64,000 bases of DNA. Origin: Planctomycetota bacterium (GTDB lineage: Bacteria; Planctomycetota; UBA1135). Under the pieces are notes generated by a model, which had not been told where the DNA came from, searched no databases, and saw nothing but the letters and a program-made list of their open reading frames with translations. The stretch covers positions 1 to 64,000 of the forward strand of contig PAHY01000052.1 in the NCBI GenBank assembly GCA_002705055.1. The letters are read 5' to 3'. Position 1 is the first letter of the stretch. The number at the start of each line of letters is the position of its first letter. A program made the translations under genes and the position numbers. Below are positions 39,570 through 49,146 of the stretch, piece by piece.

Positions 39570-40514
39570 ATGAGCACAAGCGAGCTGGTGCGGCACGATC
39601 TGCAGTTTGGAGATGGCTGCCGCTGGCTGGATCTGGACCTGGCGCACTGCGAGCTGGATGCGCTGCTTCAGGATCTAATTCCGGACTGGCCGCTGCTGCG
39701 CTCGAACTTCCTCTCCGAGGGTGCGCCCGTGGGTTACCTCGAACACGAGGGCGGGCTCTACTTGGCATTCCGCGGCGCGGATCTCAACCCGGGCGGTACC
39801 CCCGAGAACATGGTGGCGGTGCGCGCCTGGTTCAACGACAAGCTGGTGATCACGGCTTCGCGGCGGGCGACGCGTTCGGTGGGCGATCTGGTGGAACGCA
39901 TCGAGCAGGGCAACGCTCCGGAAGACGCGCCTTCGGTCCTGTTCGGTCTCGCCAAGCGCCTGGCCTTCCACCTCTCGCCGCTGCAGAAGGAGTTTGAATC
40001 CGAGCTGGACGGCTTCGAGGATGCTCTGCTCGATGGTCACGGAGACGACAACGTGCACAGCGATCGCAAGCTCTCCTCGCTGCGTCGCGCCGTGCTGTTG
40101 CTGCGCCGCCGCGTGCTGTCCGTGCGCCGCGGCGTCCTGCCCCAGATCGAGCTGCTCGACGACCTGGAGGAGGACATGCCCGCGCCGCTGCGCGAAGAGC
40201 CCCACGAGCACCTGCTGCAGGAGGCGCGACAGCGCTTCTCCCGCCACCTCGAGGACCTCGACGGCAAGCGCGACCGCACGGTGCTGTTGGCGGAAGAAGT
40301 GGCCGGTTTACAGGAGGAGCGCACCAACCGCCGGACTTACGTCTTCACCGTCGTGGCCGGCGTTTTCCTGCCGCTGGGCTTCGTGACAGGGCTGTTGGGC
40401 ATCAACGTGGGCGGCATGCCAGGGGCCGACCATCCGATGGCCTTCTGGTGGGTCACGCTGGGGCTGGCGGCGATGGGCGTCGCGCTTTGGCTCCGACTGC
40501 GCGATACGCGGTAG
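39570..40514 (+). CDS. CorA/ZntB family divalent metal transporter
   Basis: C-terminal two TMs and signature LGINVGGMPGADHP (GxN motif); helical cytoplasmic domain. Confidence 0.88.
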   Translation: MSTSELVRHDLQFGDGCRWLDLDLAHCELDALLQDLIPDWPLLRSNFLSEGAPVGYLEHEGGLYLAFRGADLNPGGTPENMVAVRAWFNDKLVITASRRATRSVGDLVERIEQGNAPEDAPSVLFGLAKRLAFHLSPLQKEFESELDGFEDALLDGHGDDNVHSDRKLSSLRRAVLLLRRRVLSVRRGVLPQIELLDDLEEDMPAPLREEPHEHLLQEARQRFSRHLEDLDGKRDRTVLLAEEVAGLQEERTNRRTYVFTVVAGVFLPLGFVTGLLGINVGGMPGADHPMAFWWVTLGLAAMGVALWLRLRDTR

Positions 40515-40522
40515 GATCGGGC

Positions 40523-41830
40523 ATGCCTCGAGCGACGCGTCGCCAGTTCCTTTCCGCCTCCGGTGCCCTGGTCGGTGGTTTCCTGTTGGGCACGCGCCCC
40601 GCGATGGCGCGCACGCGCTGGAGCATCGAGAAGCTCGAGATCGGGCTGATCGGCACCGCCAATCGGGCCACCGCCAACATCCATGGCGTCGCCGCCGAGA
40701 ACATCACGGCGATCTGCGATGTCGACGACGGCTACCTCGACGCCGTCGGGGCACGCTTCGGCGAGGCGCGTCGCTTCAACGATCTGCGCGAGATGCTCAG
40801 CGAGATGAAGTTCGATGCAGTGGTCGTGAGCACCGCCGACCACACCCACGCGGCGGGTACGCTGCGCGCGCTGCAGCAGGGCGCGCACGTCTACTGCGAG
40901 AAGCCGCTGACCCACACGGTCGCCGAAGCGCGCGCGGTCGCCGAGCTGGCACGGGCCAAGAAGGCGGTCACGCAGATGGGCACGCAGATTCACGCCGGGG
41001 CGAACTATCGGCGCGTCGTCGAGCTGATCCGCAGCGGTGCCATCGGCAAGGTGCGCGAGGCGCACTGCTGGGTGGGCAAGGCTTGGGGCGGCGGCGAGCG
41101 CCCCACCGAACTGCAGGCCGAGCCGGCGGACTTCCAGCACGACCTGTGGATCGGGCCGGCGCCGTACCGCCCGTATCACGACTTCTATCACCCGGCGCAG
41201 TGGCGTCGCTTCTGGGATTTCGGCAACGGCACATTGGGGGATATGGGCTGTCATCACCTCGATCTGCCCTTCTGGGCGCTCGAGCTGCGTCATCCGGTGC
41301 GCGTCTCGGCGGAGGGTCCGCCCGTTCACCCGGAGACCGCGCCGACTTCGATGAGCGCGCGCTGGGAGTTCCCGGCACGCAAGGCGGCCGACGGGCGCGA
41401 GCTGAACCCGGTCGTGCTGCATTGGCACGACGGCGGGCGACTGCCGGCGCAGTTCTCGGACGAGAAGCTCGGCCTGCCGAAGTGGGGCGGAGGCGGCACG
41501 TTGTTCGTCGGCGACGAGGGCATGCTGCTCGCCGACTACGGCCGCTACCTGCTGTTCCCCGAACAGAAGTTCGCCGACTTCGAGGCGCCCGAGCCGACCA
41601 TCCCCAACTCGGTGGGGCACTACCGCGAATGGCTCGACGCCATCCGCAACGGCGGCGCGACGACGTGCAACTTCGACTACTCCGGCGCACTCACCGAGAC
41701 GGTGCTGCTGGGCTGCGTCGCATACCGCTCTGGTGAGGCCTTCGACTGGGATGGAGCCGCCCTGAAGGCATCCAGCGCCCAGGCCCAGAAGCTGATCGCC
41801 CGCGAGGTCCGCGAAGGCTGGGAAGTCTGA
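40523..41830 (+). CDS. Gfo/Idh/MocA family oxidoreductase, Tat-exported
   Basis: MPRATRRQFLSASGALVGGFLLG; VVVSTADHTHAAGTLRALQQGAHVYCEKPLTHTVAEARAV. Confidence 0.92.
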   Translation: MPRATRRQFLSASGALVGGFLLGTRPAMARTRWSIEKLEIGLIGTANRATANIHGVAAENITAICDVDDGYLDAVGARFGEARRFNDLREMLSEMKFDAVVVSTADHTHAAGTLRALQQGAHVYCEKPLTHTVAEARAVAELARAKKAVTQMGTQIHAGANYRRVVELIRSGAIGKVREAHCWVGKAWGGGERPTELQAEPADFQHDLWIGPAPYRPYHDFYHPAQWRRFWDFGNGTLGDMGCHHLDLPFWALELRHPVRVSAEGPPVHPETAPTSMSARWEFPARKAADGRELNPVVLHWHDGGRLPAQFSDEKLGLPKWGGGGTLFVGDEGMLLADYGRYLLFPEQKFADFEAPEPTIPNSVGHYREWLDAIRNGGATTCNFDYSGALTETVLLGCVAYRSGEAFDWDGAALKASSAQAQKLIAREVREGWEV

Positions 41831-41847
41831 GCCGCTAGACTGCGCCG

Positions 41848-42144
41848 ATGCACGCCATCGTCGCGCGTCTTCGCATTCGACCCGAGAATCGGGCCGAGTT
41901 CCTCGAGGCCAGTCAGGCGATCATCGCCGGGACGCGCGCCGAGGCCGGCTGCCTCTTCTACGCCCTGCACGAGGACGCGCACGATCCTTGCAGCTTCCTC
42001 TTCTACGAGGAGTGGCAGGATCGCGCCGCGATCGACGCGCACTTCGCCGAGCCGCACTTCGCGGCTTTCGGCGCCGCGATCGAGCCCTGGGTGGTCGAGA
42101 AGAGCCTCGTGATCCACGAGGTTGCGTCAAGCGAGCACCCCTGA
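41848..42144 (+). CDS. Antibiotic biosynthesis monooxygenase (ABM) domain / putative quinol monooxygenase
   Basis: MHAIVARLRIRPENRAEFLEA...EAGCLFYALHEDAHDPCSFLFYEEWQDRAAIDAHFAEPHF. Confidence 0.88.
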   Translation: MHAIVARLRIRPENRAEFLEASQAIIAGTRAEAGCLFYALHEDAHDPCSFLFYEEWQDRAAIDAHFAEPHFAAFGAAIEPWVVEKSLVIHEVASSEHP

Positions 42145-42205
42145 CGCGCCGCAAATCCGGAAACTGGGGCGCAAAGGCGCTGAGCGTGGGCTAGAATGCG
42201 TCAGA

Positions 42206-43369
42206 ATGGCCCAGCAACGCGTCGCCCTCCTGTTCCAACGCGATCTCGCTTTCTGCCGAGGCGTGCTCGCCGGGGCCGAGGAGTGGCTGGCTGATTCCGG
42301 GGCCAGCTGGCATCTGCGCCACGCCCCGTCGACGGTCGATGTCATGGATTCGCTGCGCGAGTGGCAGCCCGATGGCGTGCTCGGTCACGTCTTTGACCAG
42401 CAGCTCGCTAGCGAGCTCGAGGCCTGGGGCGGACCGTGGGTCAACACCACCCTGACCCTGCCCGAGCTGCAGGTCCCGACCGTCGACGCGGACCAGGATG
42501 CGGTCGGCGAGATGGCAGCCGACTATCTGCTCGGGCTCGGCTTCCGCAACTTCGGCTTCTACGGCAACCCCTGGGCAGTCTTCTCGCAGCTGCGCGAGGC
42601 GGGCTTCCAGCGCGGACTGCGGCGGGCCGGCTTCGAGCCGAGCACCTGCTACGCCGACTATCTGCCGATGCGCCCGGCGCGGACCAGCTGGGTCGAGGCC
42701 GACGCCACCCTCTCGGCCTGGCTGCAGGCGCTGCCCAAGCCGGCCGCCGTCTTCTGCTGTCACGACGTGCCCGCCCGCGATGTCGCCGAGGCCTGTCGCA
42801 CGCTGGGCCTGCGCGTCCCGGAAGAGATCGCCATTCTGGGCGTCGACAACGACCGCTTTGAGTGTGAGATCACGCGCCCCACGCTGTCGAGCATCGCGCT
42901 GCCGATGCGCGAGATCGGGCGCCAGGCCGCCGGTCTCCTCGAGCGCGCGATGCAAGGTGAGCTTCCTGCTGGAACGACCGTGGCGATCCCACCGGTTCAC
43001 GTCGTGGCGCGTCGCTCGACCGATCTGCGCGCGGTGCGCGACCCCTCGGTGCGGCGGGCGCTGGCCTTTCTGCAGGATCACTACACCGAGTCGATCGGCG
43101 TCGGCGAGACGGCGGCTGCCGCAGGCCTGTCGCGGAGGCAACTCGAGCGTCGCTTCCGCGAAGCGCTCGGCCGGACGATCCTGTCCGAGATTCACCGCCT
43201 GCGCGTCGACGCGGCGATGAAGCTGCTCGCCGAGACCGAGCTCAAGATCGAGGCGGTCGCGACCCGCAGCGGTTTCTCGAGCGCCCGCCAGATGGCGGAG
43301 GTCTTCCGCCGCACCCTCGGCAAGCCCCCCAGCGTCTGCCGCCGGGAGGCTCGCGAGATGACCGGCTGA
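42206..43369 (+). CDS. XylR-like AraC-family transcriptional regulator with periplasmic-binding-protein-like sensor
   Basis: MAQQRVALLFQRDLAFCRGVLAGAEEW; FCCHDVPARDVAEACRTLGLRVPEEIAILGVDND; C-terminal AraC HTH. Confidence 0.9.
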   Translation: MAQQRVALLFQRDLAFCRGVLAGAEEWLADSGASWHLRHAPSTVDVMDSLREWQPDGVLGHVFDQQLASELEAWGGPWVNTTLTLPELQVPTVDADQDAVGEMAADYLLGLGFRNFGFYGNPWAVFSQLREAGFQRGLRRAGFEPSTCYADYLPMRPARTSWVEADATLSAWLQALPKPAAVFCCHDVPARDVAEACRTLGLRVPEEIAILGVDNDRFECEITRPTLSSIALPMREIGRQAAGLLERAMQGELPAGTTVAIPPVHVVARRSTDLRAVRDPSVRRALAFLQDHYTESIGVGETAAAAGLSRRQLERRFREALGRTILSEIHRLRVDAAMKLLAETELKIEAVATRSGFSSARQMAEVFRRTLGKPPSVCRREAREMTG

Positions 43370-45604
43370 TCAGCGCCCGCCCGTGTTCGCAGGCCGCGTC
43401 GCCTGCCAGGCGAGCAGCGCGCAGGCCGTCGCATGAATATCGGCGCCGGTCGTCGCCCAGGCGTCGACTGCGGGCCAGGATCCATCGACATTCTGGTGCT
43501 GGCTGAGCGCTGCGCGCAGCGAGCCATGCCAGCGCTCGGCGAGTTTTCCACCGATCAGGTTCACCGCCTCGGCGCCGAACATCCAGTAGTAGTAGTCGAC
43601 GGAGCCGTGCGTTCGGTTCCAGACCGGAGGCTTGGTCGCAACCAGCGTCAGGCTGCGCAGAGTCGTGGGGTCATCCAGCAAGTCTACGCCAGCGCGATCC
43701 TGAGCGATGACCGCCATCGCAGTGCAGAGCTCGGTGTACTTCGTGGGGTAGTCATCGACTCGCTCCCGGAACCGAGGGTCCTCACTTCCTTGCTCCATGT
43801 AGCCGACGCGGCCTGAGCTGGAGTCCGTCATTGACTTCAAATAAAGCAAGGCTTCCCGGCGCGAGGCGAGATCCATCTCCGTGCCATCGACGCGTGCCGC
43901 ATCAGCGAGTGCCTGCAGTGCAAGGCTCGTCGTGAATGTGCAGTTGTCGCCATCCGGCGTGAATGAGAAGCGCCAAGCCATGTAGGGGTTGCGCGCCGCG
44001 ATGATCGTCTCGACGGCTTTGCTTCGGATCGTCTTCCACTCGGGCAGCGAGGTATGGCCATGGAGCCGACAGATGGCGATCGTGGCGATGAGGTGATCAT
44101 GCATCGCCCGATAGGAGGAGTTCTCGACCTGAAAGCGTCCGGCCTGGGAGTCGAAGTTCGCCCGCAAGTAGTCGAGACCGCGGCGTACCGCGTGGCTCCA
44201 GCGCGGTTCCGGCAGCGCGGGGTGTCGATGCTGAAGAGCGAGCAGAACAAGAGCAGTATTGCCGAGCGTCGAGAACTCTCCAGAAGGCTTGTTCATCGAG
44301 GTGCCCGTGGACCAGGAGCCATCCTGGTTCTGATGATTCAGAAGCCAGGCTTGCGCGCGAAATGCGGGCGGTGCCTCGCCAAATCGGAAGCCGTCGGGTG
44401 CCGGAGGCTCTTCTTCCCAGACCTGGTCGGCGGTGAAGTCTGGGTCGCCCACTTCCACGATGACGATCTCGTCCGGCTCGATCGGCTCTTCGACGACCTC
44501 CTCGACGATCTCTTCGGGCGGCTCGACCTCGACCGGCTCCTGAGTATCGAGCGCCCAGACGCTCTGACTGAGCAGCAGACTTCCGGCGGCGAGCAGCGCG
44601 CACAGGCCGGCCGTGGCATAGCCCGCGAGGCGAGAGGGACGAGGTTGCAGCAAACGAGTGATGCGGGTCTTCATGGTGCGAATCGGATCGGTTGAGGAAT
44701 GCAGAGCCAGCGCGACGTGCGCGGTGCGGCGCGGGCCTTCGGCGACGGCGAGCAGGGCCGTCGCGGCCGGGCGGCGGTCGCCGGATAGAGAACGCGCGGC
44801 CTGCTCATCGCAGGCGCACTCGCGCGTCAGTTCGATGCGTTGCGACCACCACCAGAGCGCCGGGTGGAACCACCAGACGATCTGCACCAGCCGCTGCAGC
44901 AGGCTGAGGGGGAGGTCACGACGGGTGTGGTGCGCCAGTTCATGGCGCAGCACCCAAGACAGCTGCGCATCGTCGAGCGCCCCGGACAGCCCGGTCGGCA
45001 GCACGATGCGACGGTCCTTCCAGCCCCAGGCAGCGGGGCTGGCTAGCTGATCGGTCTCGAGCAGACGCAGCGCGCGCGTGGCCGGGACCAGTCGATGGAT
45101 GCGCCGAGCCTCCGCGTGGCAGAGCGGCTGGGCGTGGCGCAGCACCTTCTGGGTGCGCATCAGACCGCGGGCGAATCCGGCGGCGAGCAGGACGACGCCA
45201 CAAGCCCAGGCCAGGAACAGCCAGCCCTGCAGCCCGAGCGAACTCGGCCGCGCGGCGAGCAGCTCGGGTGCGATCTCGGTGCGCTCGGCTGCGGCCGGGG
45301 AGGCGATGTACGCGGGCTGCTCGGAGCGGACGAGCTCGGCGGCGGGTCCGCTGGGGGCTTGCGCGAAGCCCGCCCGGGTCGCGATCGACTGCAGGGTCTG
45401 GTCGGCGATCGCGGGGGCCTCCCAGCTGGTCCAGCGCGGGACCAGCAGAGGAAGCAGGGGCAGCAGCGCCAGCGCGTGCGCGGTCCGCGCCGAGAGCCGA
45501 CGACCCAAGCCCGCCTGCAGGGCCCAGGCGATCAGCAGCAGCAGACTCGACAGCACCAGGCCGCGCGCGACCCAGTCGGTCCAGCTCTCGAGGAAGGCGC
45601 TCAT
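43370..45604 (-). CDS. M56 (BlaR1-type) metallopeptidase fused to prenyltransferase/squalene-cyclase-like repeat domain
   Basis: HELAHHTRRDLPLSLLQRLVQIVWWFHPALWWWSQRIELTRECACDEQAA; acidic linker; then QAWLLNHQNQDGSWSTG...LSQHQNVDGSWPAVDAW repeats. Confidence 0.85.
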   Translation of the reverse strand: MSAFLESWTDWVARGLVLSSLLLLIAWALQAGLGRRLSARTAHALALLPLLPLLVPRWTSWEAPAIADQTLQSIATRAGFAQAPSGPAAELVRSEQPAYIASPAAAERTEIAPELLAARPSSLGLQGWLFLAWACGVVLLAAGFARGLMRTQKVLRHAQPLCHAEARRIHRLVPATRALRLLETDQLASPAAWGWKDRRIVLPTGLSGALDDAQLSWVLRHELAHHTRRDLPLSLLQRLVQIVWWFHPALWWWSQRIELTRECACDEQAARSLSGDRRPAATALLAVAEGPRRTAHVALALHSSTDPIRTMKTRITRLLQPRPSRLAGYATAGLCALLAAGSLLLSQSVWALDTQEPVEVEPPEEIVEEVVEEPIEPDEIVIVEVGDPDFTADQVWEEEPPAPDGFRFGEAPPAFRAQAWLLNHQNQDGSWSTGTSMNKPSGEFSTLGNTALVLLALQHRHPALPEPRWSHAVRRGLDYLRANFDSQAGRFQVENSSYRAMHDHLIATIAICRLHGHTSLPEWKTIRSKAVETIIAARNPYMAWRFSFTPDGDNCTFTTSLALQALADAARVDGTEMDLASRREALLYLKSMTDSSSGRVGYMEQGSEDPRFRERVDDYPTKYTELCTAMAVIAQDRAGVDLLDDPTTLRSLTLVATKPPVWNRTHGSVDYYYWMFGAEAVNLIGGKLAERWHGSLRAALSQHQNVDGSWPAVDAWATTGADIHATACALLAWQATRPANTGGR

Positions 45605-46008
45605 GATTTGCCCTCCTCGTCGGCCGCGTCCTGGGAGAGGTCGTCGATCAGCTCGCGCAGCTCGGCGAGCTCGTCGCGATTGAGGCCGCTCTTCTTGACT
45701 AGATGCGCGAGCAGCGGCGCGACCGTGGCCTCATTGGCATGGCCCAGCAGGGTCTCGCCGGCGCGCCGCAGCGCGGACTGCGGGGACTTCTTCGCCGAAT
45801 AGACGAAGCTGTTGCCGACCGCCCGCGTGCTGAGATGACCCTTGTCCACCAGCCGACGCAGCAGGGTCTTGATGGTGCTGGTGGACCAGTCCGTCTGCTC
45901 TTGCAGGGTGGCGATGATCTGCCGGGTGGGCAGCGGGCCAGCCTTCCAGACGAGGCTGAGGACCTGCCATTCGGCGGGGGTCGGGTCTTCTTGAGCGCGG
46001 GGGGGCAT
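45601..46008 (-). CDS. BlaI/MecI/CopY family transcriptional regulator
   Basis: PTPAEWQVLSLVWKAGPLPTRQIIATLQEQTDWSTSTIKTLLRRLVDKGHLSTRAVGNSFVYS; ATGA overlap with M56 gene. Confidence 0.92.
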   Translation of the reverse strand: MPPRAQEDPTPAEWQVLSLVWKAGPLPTRQIIATLQEQTDWSTSTIKTLLRRLVDKGHLSTRAVGNSFVYSAKKSPQSALRRAGETLLGHANEATVAPLLAHLVKKSGLNRDELAELRELIDDLSQDAADEEGKS

Positions 46009-46018
46009 CCGTTCTGTC

Positions 46019-46048
46019 TACTTTTGTCGACGGGTGTCTACAAAAGTA
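46019..46048. promoter_or_regulatory. Candidate BlaI-type operator, inverted repeat TACTTTTGT-N12-ACAAAAGTA
   Basis: Perfect 9-bp inverted repeat 11 bp upstream of the BlaI-family start codon. Confidence 0.65.
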
Positions 46049-46070
46049 AACGGCATGCCCCCCTGCGGGT

Positions 46071-46310
46071 TCAGCATTTTTCGCGAGTTTCCAGATCGGC
46101 GTCCGGGTAGGCGAAGACCTCTTCGAGGGGAACCCCGAACACTGCGGCGATCTTGAAGGCCACCTCGAGCGAAGGCGAGTACTTGCCCTTCTCGATCGCC
46201 AGAATGGTTTGCCGCGTGACCCCAACCCGTTTTGCCAGATCGGCTTGGGTCATTTCGTCGGCGTCGAAGCGCAGCCGCCGAATGCGGTTGGTGATGGGAG
46301 TGCGCGCCAT
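46071..46310 (-). CDS. XRE-family helix-turn-helix regulator
   Basis: MTQADLAKRVGVTRQTILAIEKGKYSPSLEVAFKIAAVFGVPLEEVFAY. Confidence 0.92.
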   Translation of the reverse strand: MARTPITNRIRRLRFDADEMTQADLAKRVGVTRQTILAIEKGKYSPSLEVAFKIAAVFGVPLEEVFAYPDADLETREKC

Positions 46311-46312
46311 GT

Positions 46313-46780
46313 CTAGGCGTCGCGGCGATAGAGGATGATCTGGGTCAGGCAGCGGGCGACTTCGGCCAGGGCCAGGCTGCCCACGAGCAGGTTGAGGATG
46401 CCGAAGGGGGAGCCCAGCAGGACCAGCATCTCGTGCTCGAACCAGCCGGAGGCCAGGATGTGGCCGATCGTCGAGATCACGCCGAGGCCCAGCACGATGC
46501 CGGCCACCTGCTCGCCACGCAGCGAGATACGGCGGTCGCGCTCGTCCTCGTCTTCGGGGTGCGTCACCACCGCAGCCACGATGTGACCGATGACCTGGAC
46601 CACGATGAACAGCACGACGGCAATGACCGCGAGCGAGGTGAGGGCCTTGAGACCGGCGCGATCGGGCAGCTCCTCGACCGTGAGCAGGGGGATGGTCTGG
46701 GCGAAGAACCACCAGCTCACCGCCAGGGTGGCGAGCAAAGAAACCCAGCAGCTGCGTTCGTAGAAGGTCGTGTTCATCAT
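46313..46780 (-). CDS. Four-TM hypothetical membrane protein paired with the XRE regulator
   Basis: Start MMNTTFYERSCWVSLLATLAVSWWFFAQ with SD ggagacgag; several hydrophobic segments. Confidence 0.6.
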   Translation of the reverse strand: MMNTTFYERSCWVSLLATLAVSWWFFAQTIPLLTVEELPDRAGLKALTSLAVIAVVLFIVVQVIGHIVAAVVTHPEDEDERDRRISLRGEQVAGIVLGLGVISTIGHILASGWFEHEMLVLLGSPFGILNLLVGSLALAEVARCLTQIILYRRDA

Positions 46781-46817
46781 CTCGTCTCCGGCCAAAGTGT
46801 ACGGAAGACTCGACTTG

Positions 46818-46837
46818 GTGTATAGAAAACTTTACAC
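46818..46837. promoter_or_regulatory. Inverted repeat GTGTA-N10-TACAC upstream of the membrane-protein/XRE pair
   Basis: gtgtatagaaaactttacac, AT-rich compared with surroundings, in the divergent promoter region. Confidence 0.4.
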
Positions 46838-46900
46838 AAAGTCGATGAAGCTTGCCTTTCCCCTGCTGGGATCGGGGTTTATGCTTGGCCCAGCTTCGCC

Positions 46901-47344
46901 ATGGCGTCCTGGAATCTCACTGCTTCGGCCTCGCGCGCGCTCGCTTGCGCGTGGGTGCTCGCGGCATTGCTGGTTCGGGTGGTCTACGTGCCCTATCACC
47001 TCGCGGTCGAAGAGCACGCCGAGTCTCACCTGCACGCCGCGGCGATCGACCCCGGCCACTGCCACGCCGGGGGGCATGCGCACGATCACGCCGACGGGCA
47101 TGCTCACGATGGCGAGCCCGGGCAGCCTCCGCACAGCGAAGAGGAACACGAGACCGAGCTCCTGCTGGGCCGCACCGAGCTGGGTGCGCCGGCGTGGGTC
47201 GTCGTCCCGGTCGCCGATTTCGTGGCCGAGGCTTGGCTGAAGCGGGCCCCGGTGCGCAGGCAGCCCCTGCTGCGCGGCCCGCCGCTCCCGGACTCCTGGC
47301 GGGGTTCGGTCGAGCTGGCACGCGGTCCTCCGCGAGCAGTCTGA
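46901..47344 (+). CDS. Membrane-anchored His-rich metal-binding protein at head of efflux operon
   Basis: N-terminal TM; HCHAGGHAHDHADGHAHDGE; upstream of adaptor and RND genes. Confidence 0.6.
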   Translation: MASWNLTASASRALACAWVLAALLVRVVYVPYHLAVEEHAESHLHAAAIDPGHCHAGGHAHDHADGHAHDGEPGQPPHSEEEHETELLLGRTELGAPAWVVVPVADFVAEAWLKRAPVRRQPLLRGPPLPDSWRGSVELARGPPRAV

Positions 47345-47442
47345 ACGTTGAATTCTGATCGCGACGACGGAGTCGCGTGAGCGCGATGCGAGCTGCGGCT
47401 CGCGATGCGCACCGTTCTGAACTGACCTCGACGAGGATCAAC

Positions 47443-49136
47443 ATGTCTGCACCCCACCTTGCTGCGCCGCTGCTGGCGCTTGCCCTTCCCTTGGCGGATG
47501 CTCGGAACAGAGCGCCGTCGAAGCCGCGACCCAGGAAGACGACCATGCTCATGGCAGTCACAACTGGACGGCTTTCCACGACGGCATCGGTCTGTTCGTG
47601 GACTTCGCGCCGCCGGTCGCCGGGCGGGAAGCGCGGTTCCTTGCCCACTTCACCGATCTGGCAAGCGGCGCTCCGATTGCATCGGGCAAGGTCCGCCTGC
47701 TCGTCGGCGCTTCCGGCAGAGAATCGGAAGTCGTGGAGGCCGAGATCGACGCAACCCCCGGCTTCGCCGCATTGACCGGCGTCCTGACCGCGGGCGAGCA
47801 CACGGCGCGGCTGCAGTTGCTGCGCGAGGGGCGGACGGTCGAGTTTGAGCAGCTACCGCTGCGGGTGCACGCCGACCTGGCCTCGGCGGAGGAAGAGGAG
47901 CATCAGCTCGCCGAACAGGAGAACCCGGAGGCGATCGCGTTCTCGGTCGAGCAGCAGTGGACGGCGGGCATGCTGGCAGCCGAGGTGGGGCAGCGGGATG
48001 TGTCCCGGCGCGTTGCGGTGGCCGGCACTTTCGCGACCCCGCCCGGCGCGGAAGCACGCGTCAGCAGCAGCTTCGACGGGCGCCTGCTCGCGCCGGAAGG
48101 AGAGGCTCTGCCGCGTATCGGGCAGCAGGTGCAAGCAGGAGATCTTCTGGCCATCGTCGAAGTGCCGCTCGGCGTCGGCGACCTCGCGGCGCTGCGCGGC
48201 AACTCTTTTGCCTGGCACGAGCACGAACACGAGTTGCTGCTGCGGGAGTTTGATCTGCAGGCGCAGCGCCTGCACGCCGAGCAGGATGCCGAGCTGGCCC
48301 AGACCGAGATTGACTTCGCGCAGACGCGTCTGGTGCGCATGGAGCAGCTGGCGGCGCGCGAGCTGGCAACCCAGCGTGAGCTGGAGTCGGCGCGGCAGGC
48401 CGTGGTCGAGGCTGAACTGCACCGCAAGTCAGCGCTGCAGCTGCTCGAGACTTTGGCCGAGATCGGTCAGCGCCTGGAGGACCTGCGGCAGGAGCACGCG
48501 GAAGGCGAGATCGCGGTCCAGCCGCTTCGTTACGAGCTGCGCGCGCCGATCAGCGGGGTCATCGAGCAGGCGCTCCCGGTGGCGGGTGCCGCCGTGTCCG
48601 CGGGCGAGGAGCTGTTCTGCATCGTCGATCCCAGTCGGCTTTGGCTCAGCCTGCACGTGCCGGAGCGGCATGTTCCGGCGCTCGCTTCGAAGACCGAAGT
48701 CCACATCCGACTCGCTGCGGATCCTCAGGAGCTTCTCCAGCTCACCGCAGATTTGAACGGACAGCGTGTCCATACCGCGCAGCAGCTGGACGCACAGTCG
48801 CGCACCCTGGCGGTCCACTACGAGGTGGACTCACGCCAGGGAGCTCTGCGCGCGGGGATGTACGCGGATGCTCAGCTCGGTCTGGATCTGCGCGAAGGTG
48901 TCGTCGCGATTCCGGCCAGCGCGATCGTTCAGCAGGATGGTCTTTCCGTGGCCTTCGTGCAGCTCGATGGCGAGCACTTCGAGAAGCGCGTGCTCGAGCT
49001 CGGCGTCCGCGACGGCGACTGGGTCGAAGTGCTGCAGGGTCTCCGGCTCGGGGATCGAGTGGTGACTCGGGGCGCCTATCTGGTCCGGCTCGCCGGATCG
49101 GCTCCGGACTCCTTCGGCCACGGCCACGTCCACTAG
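47443..49136 (+). CDS. Efflux RND transporter periplasmic adaptor subunit; 5' end frameshifted near 47496
   Basis: HlyD/CusB-like coiled coil and barrel (LRAPISGVIEQALPVAGAAVSAGEELFCIVDPSRLWLSLHVPE). Signal peptide MSAPHLAAPLLALALPLA is in one frame, the lipidation Cys and mature protein (CSEQSAVEAATQEDDHAHGSHNW) in another. Confidence 0.8.
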
Positions 49137-49146
49137 GAGACGAGCG

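Noticed and set aside
46060-46075. Possible C-terminal Cys-Sec (EKC-TGA) in the XRE regulator
   Set aside because: No SECIS-like hairpin after the TGA and no thiol-redox context; ordinary stop is more likely.
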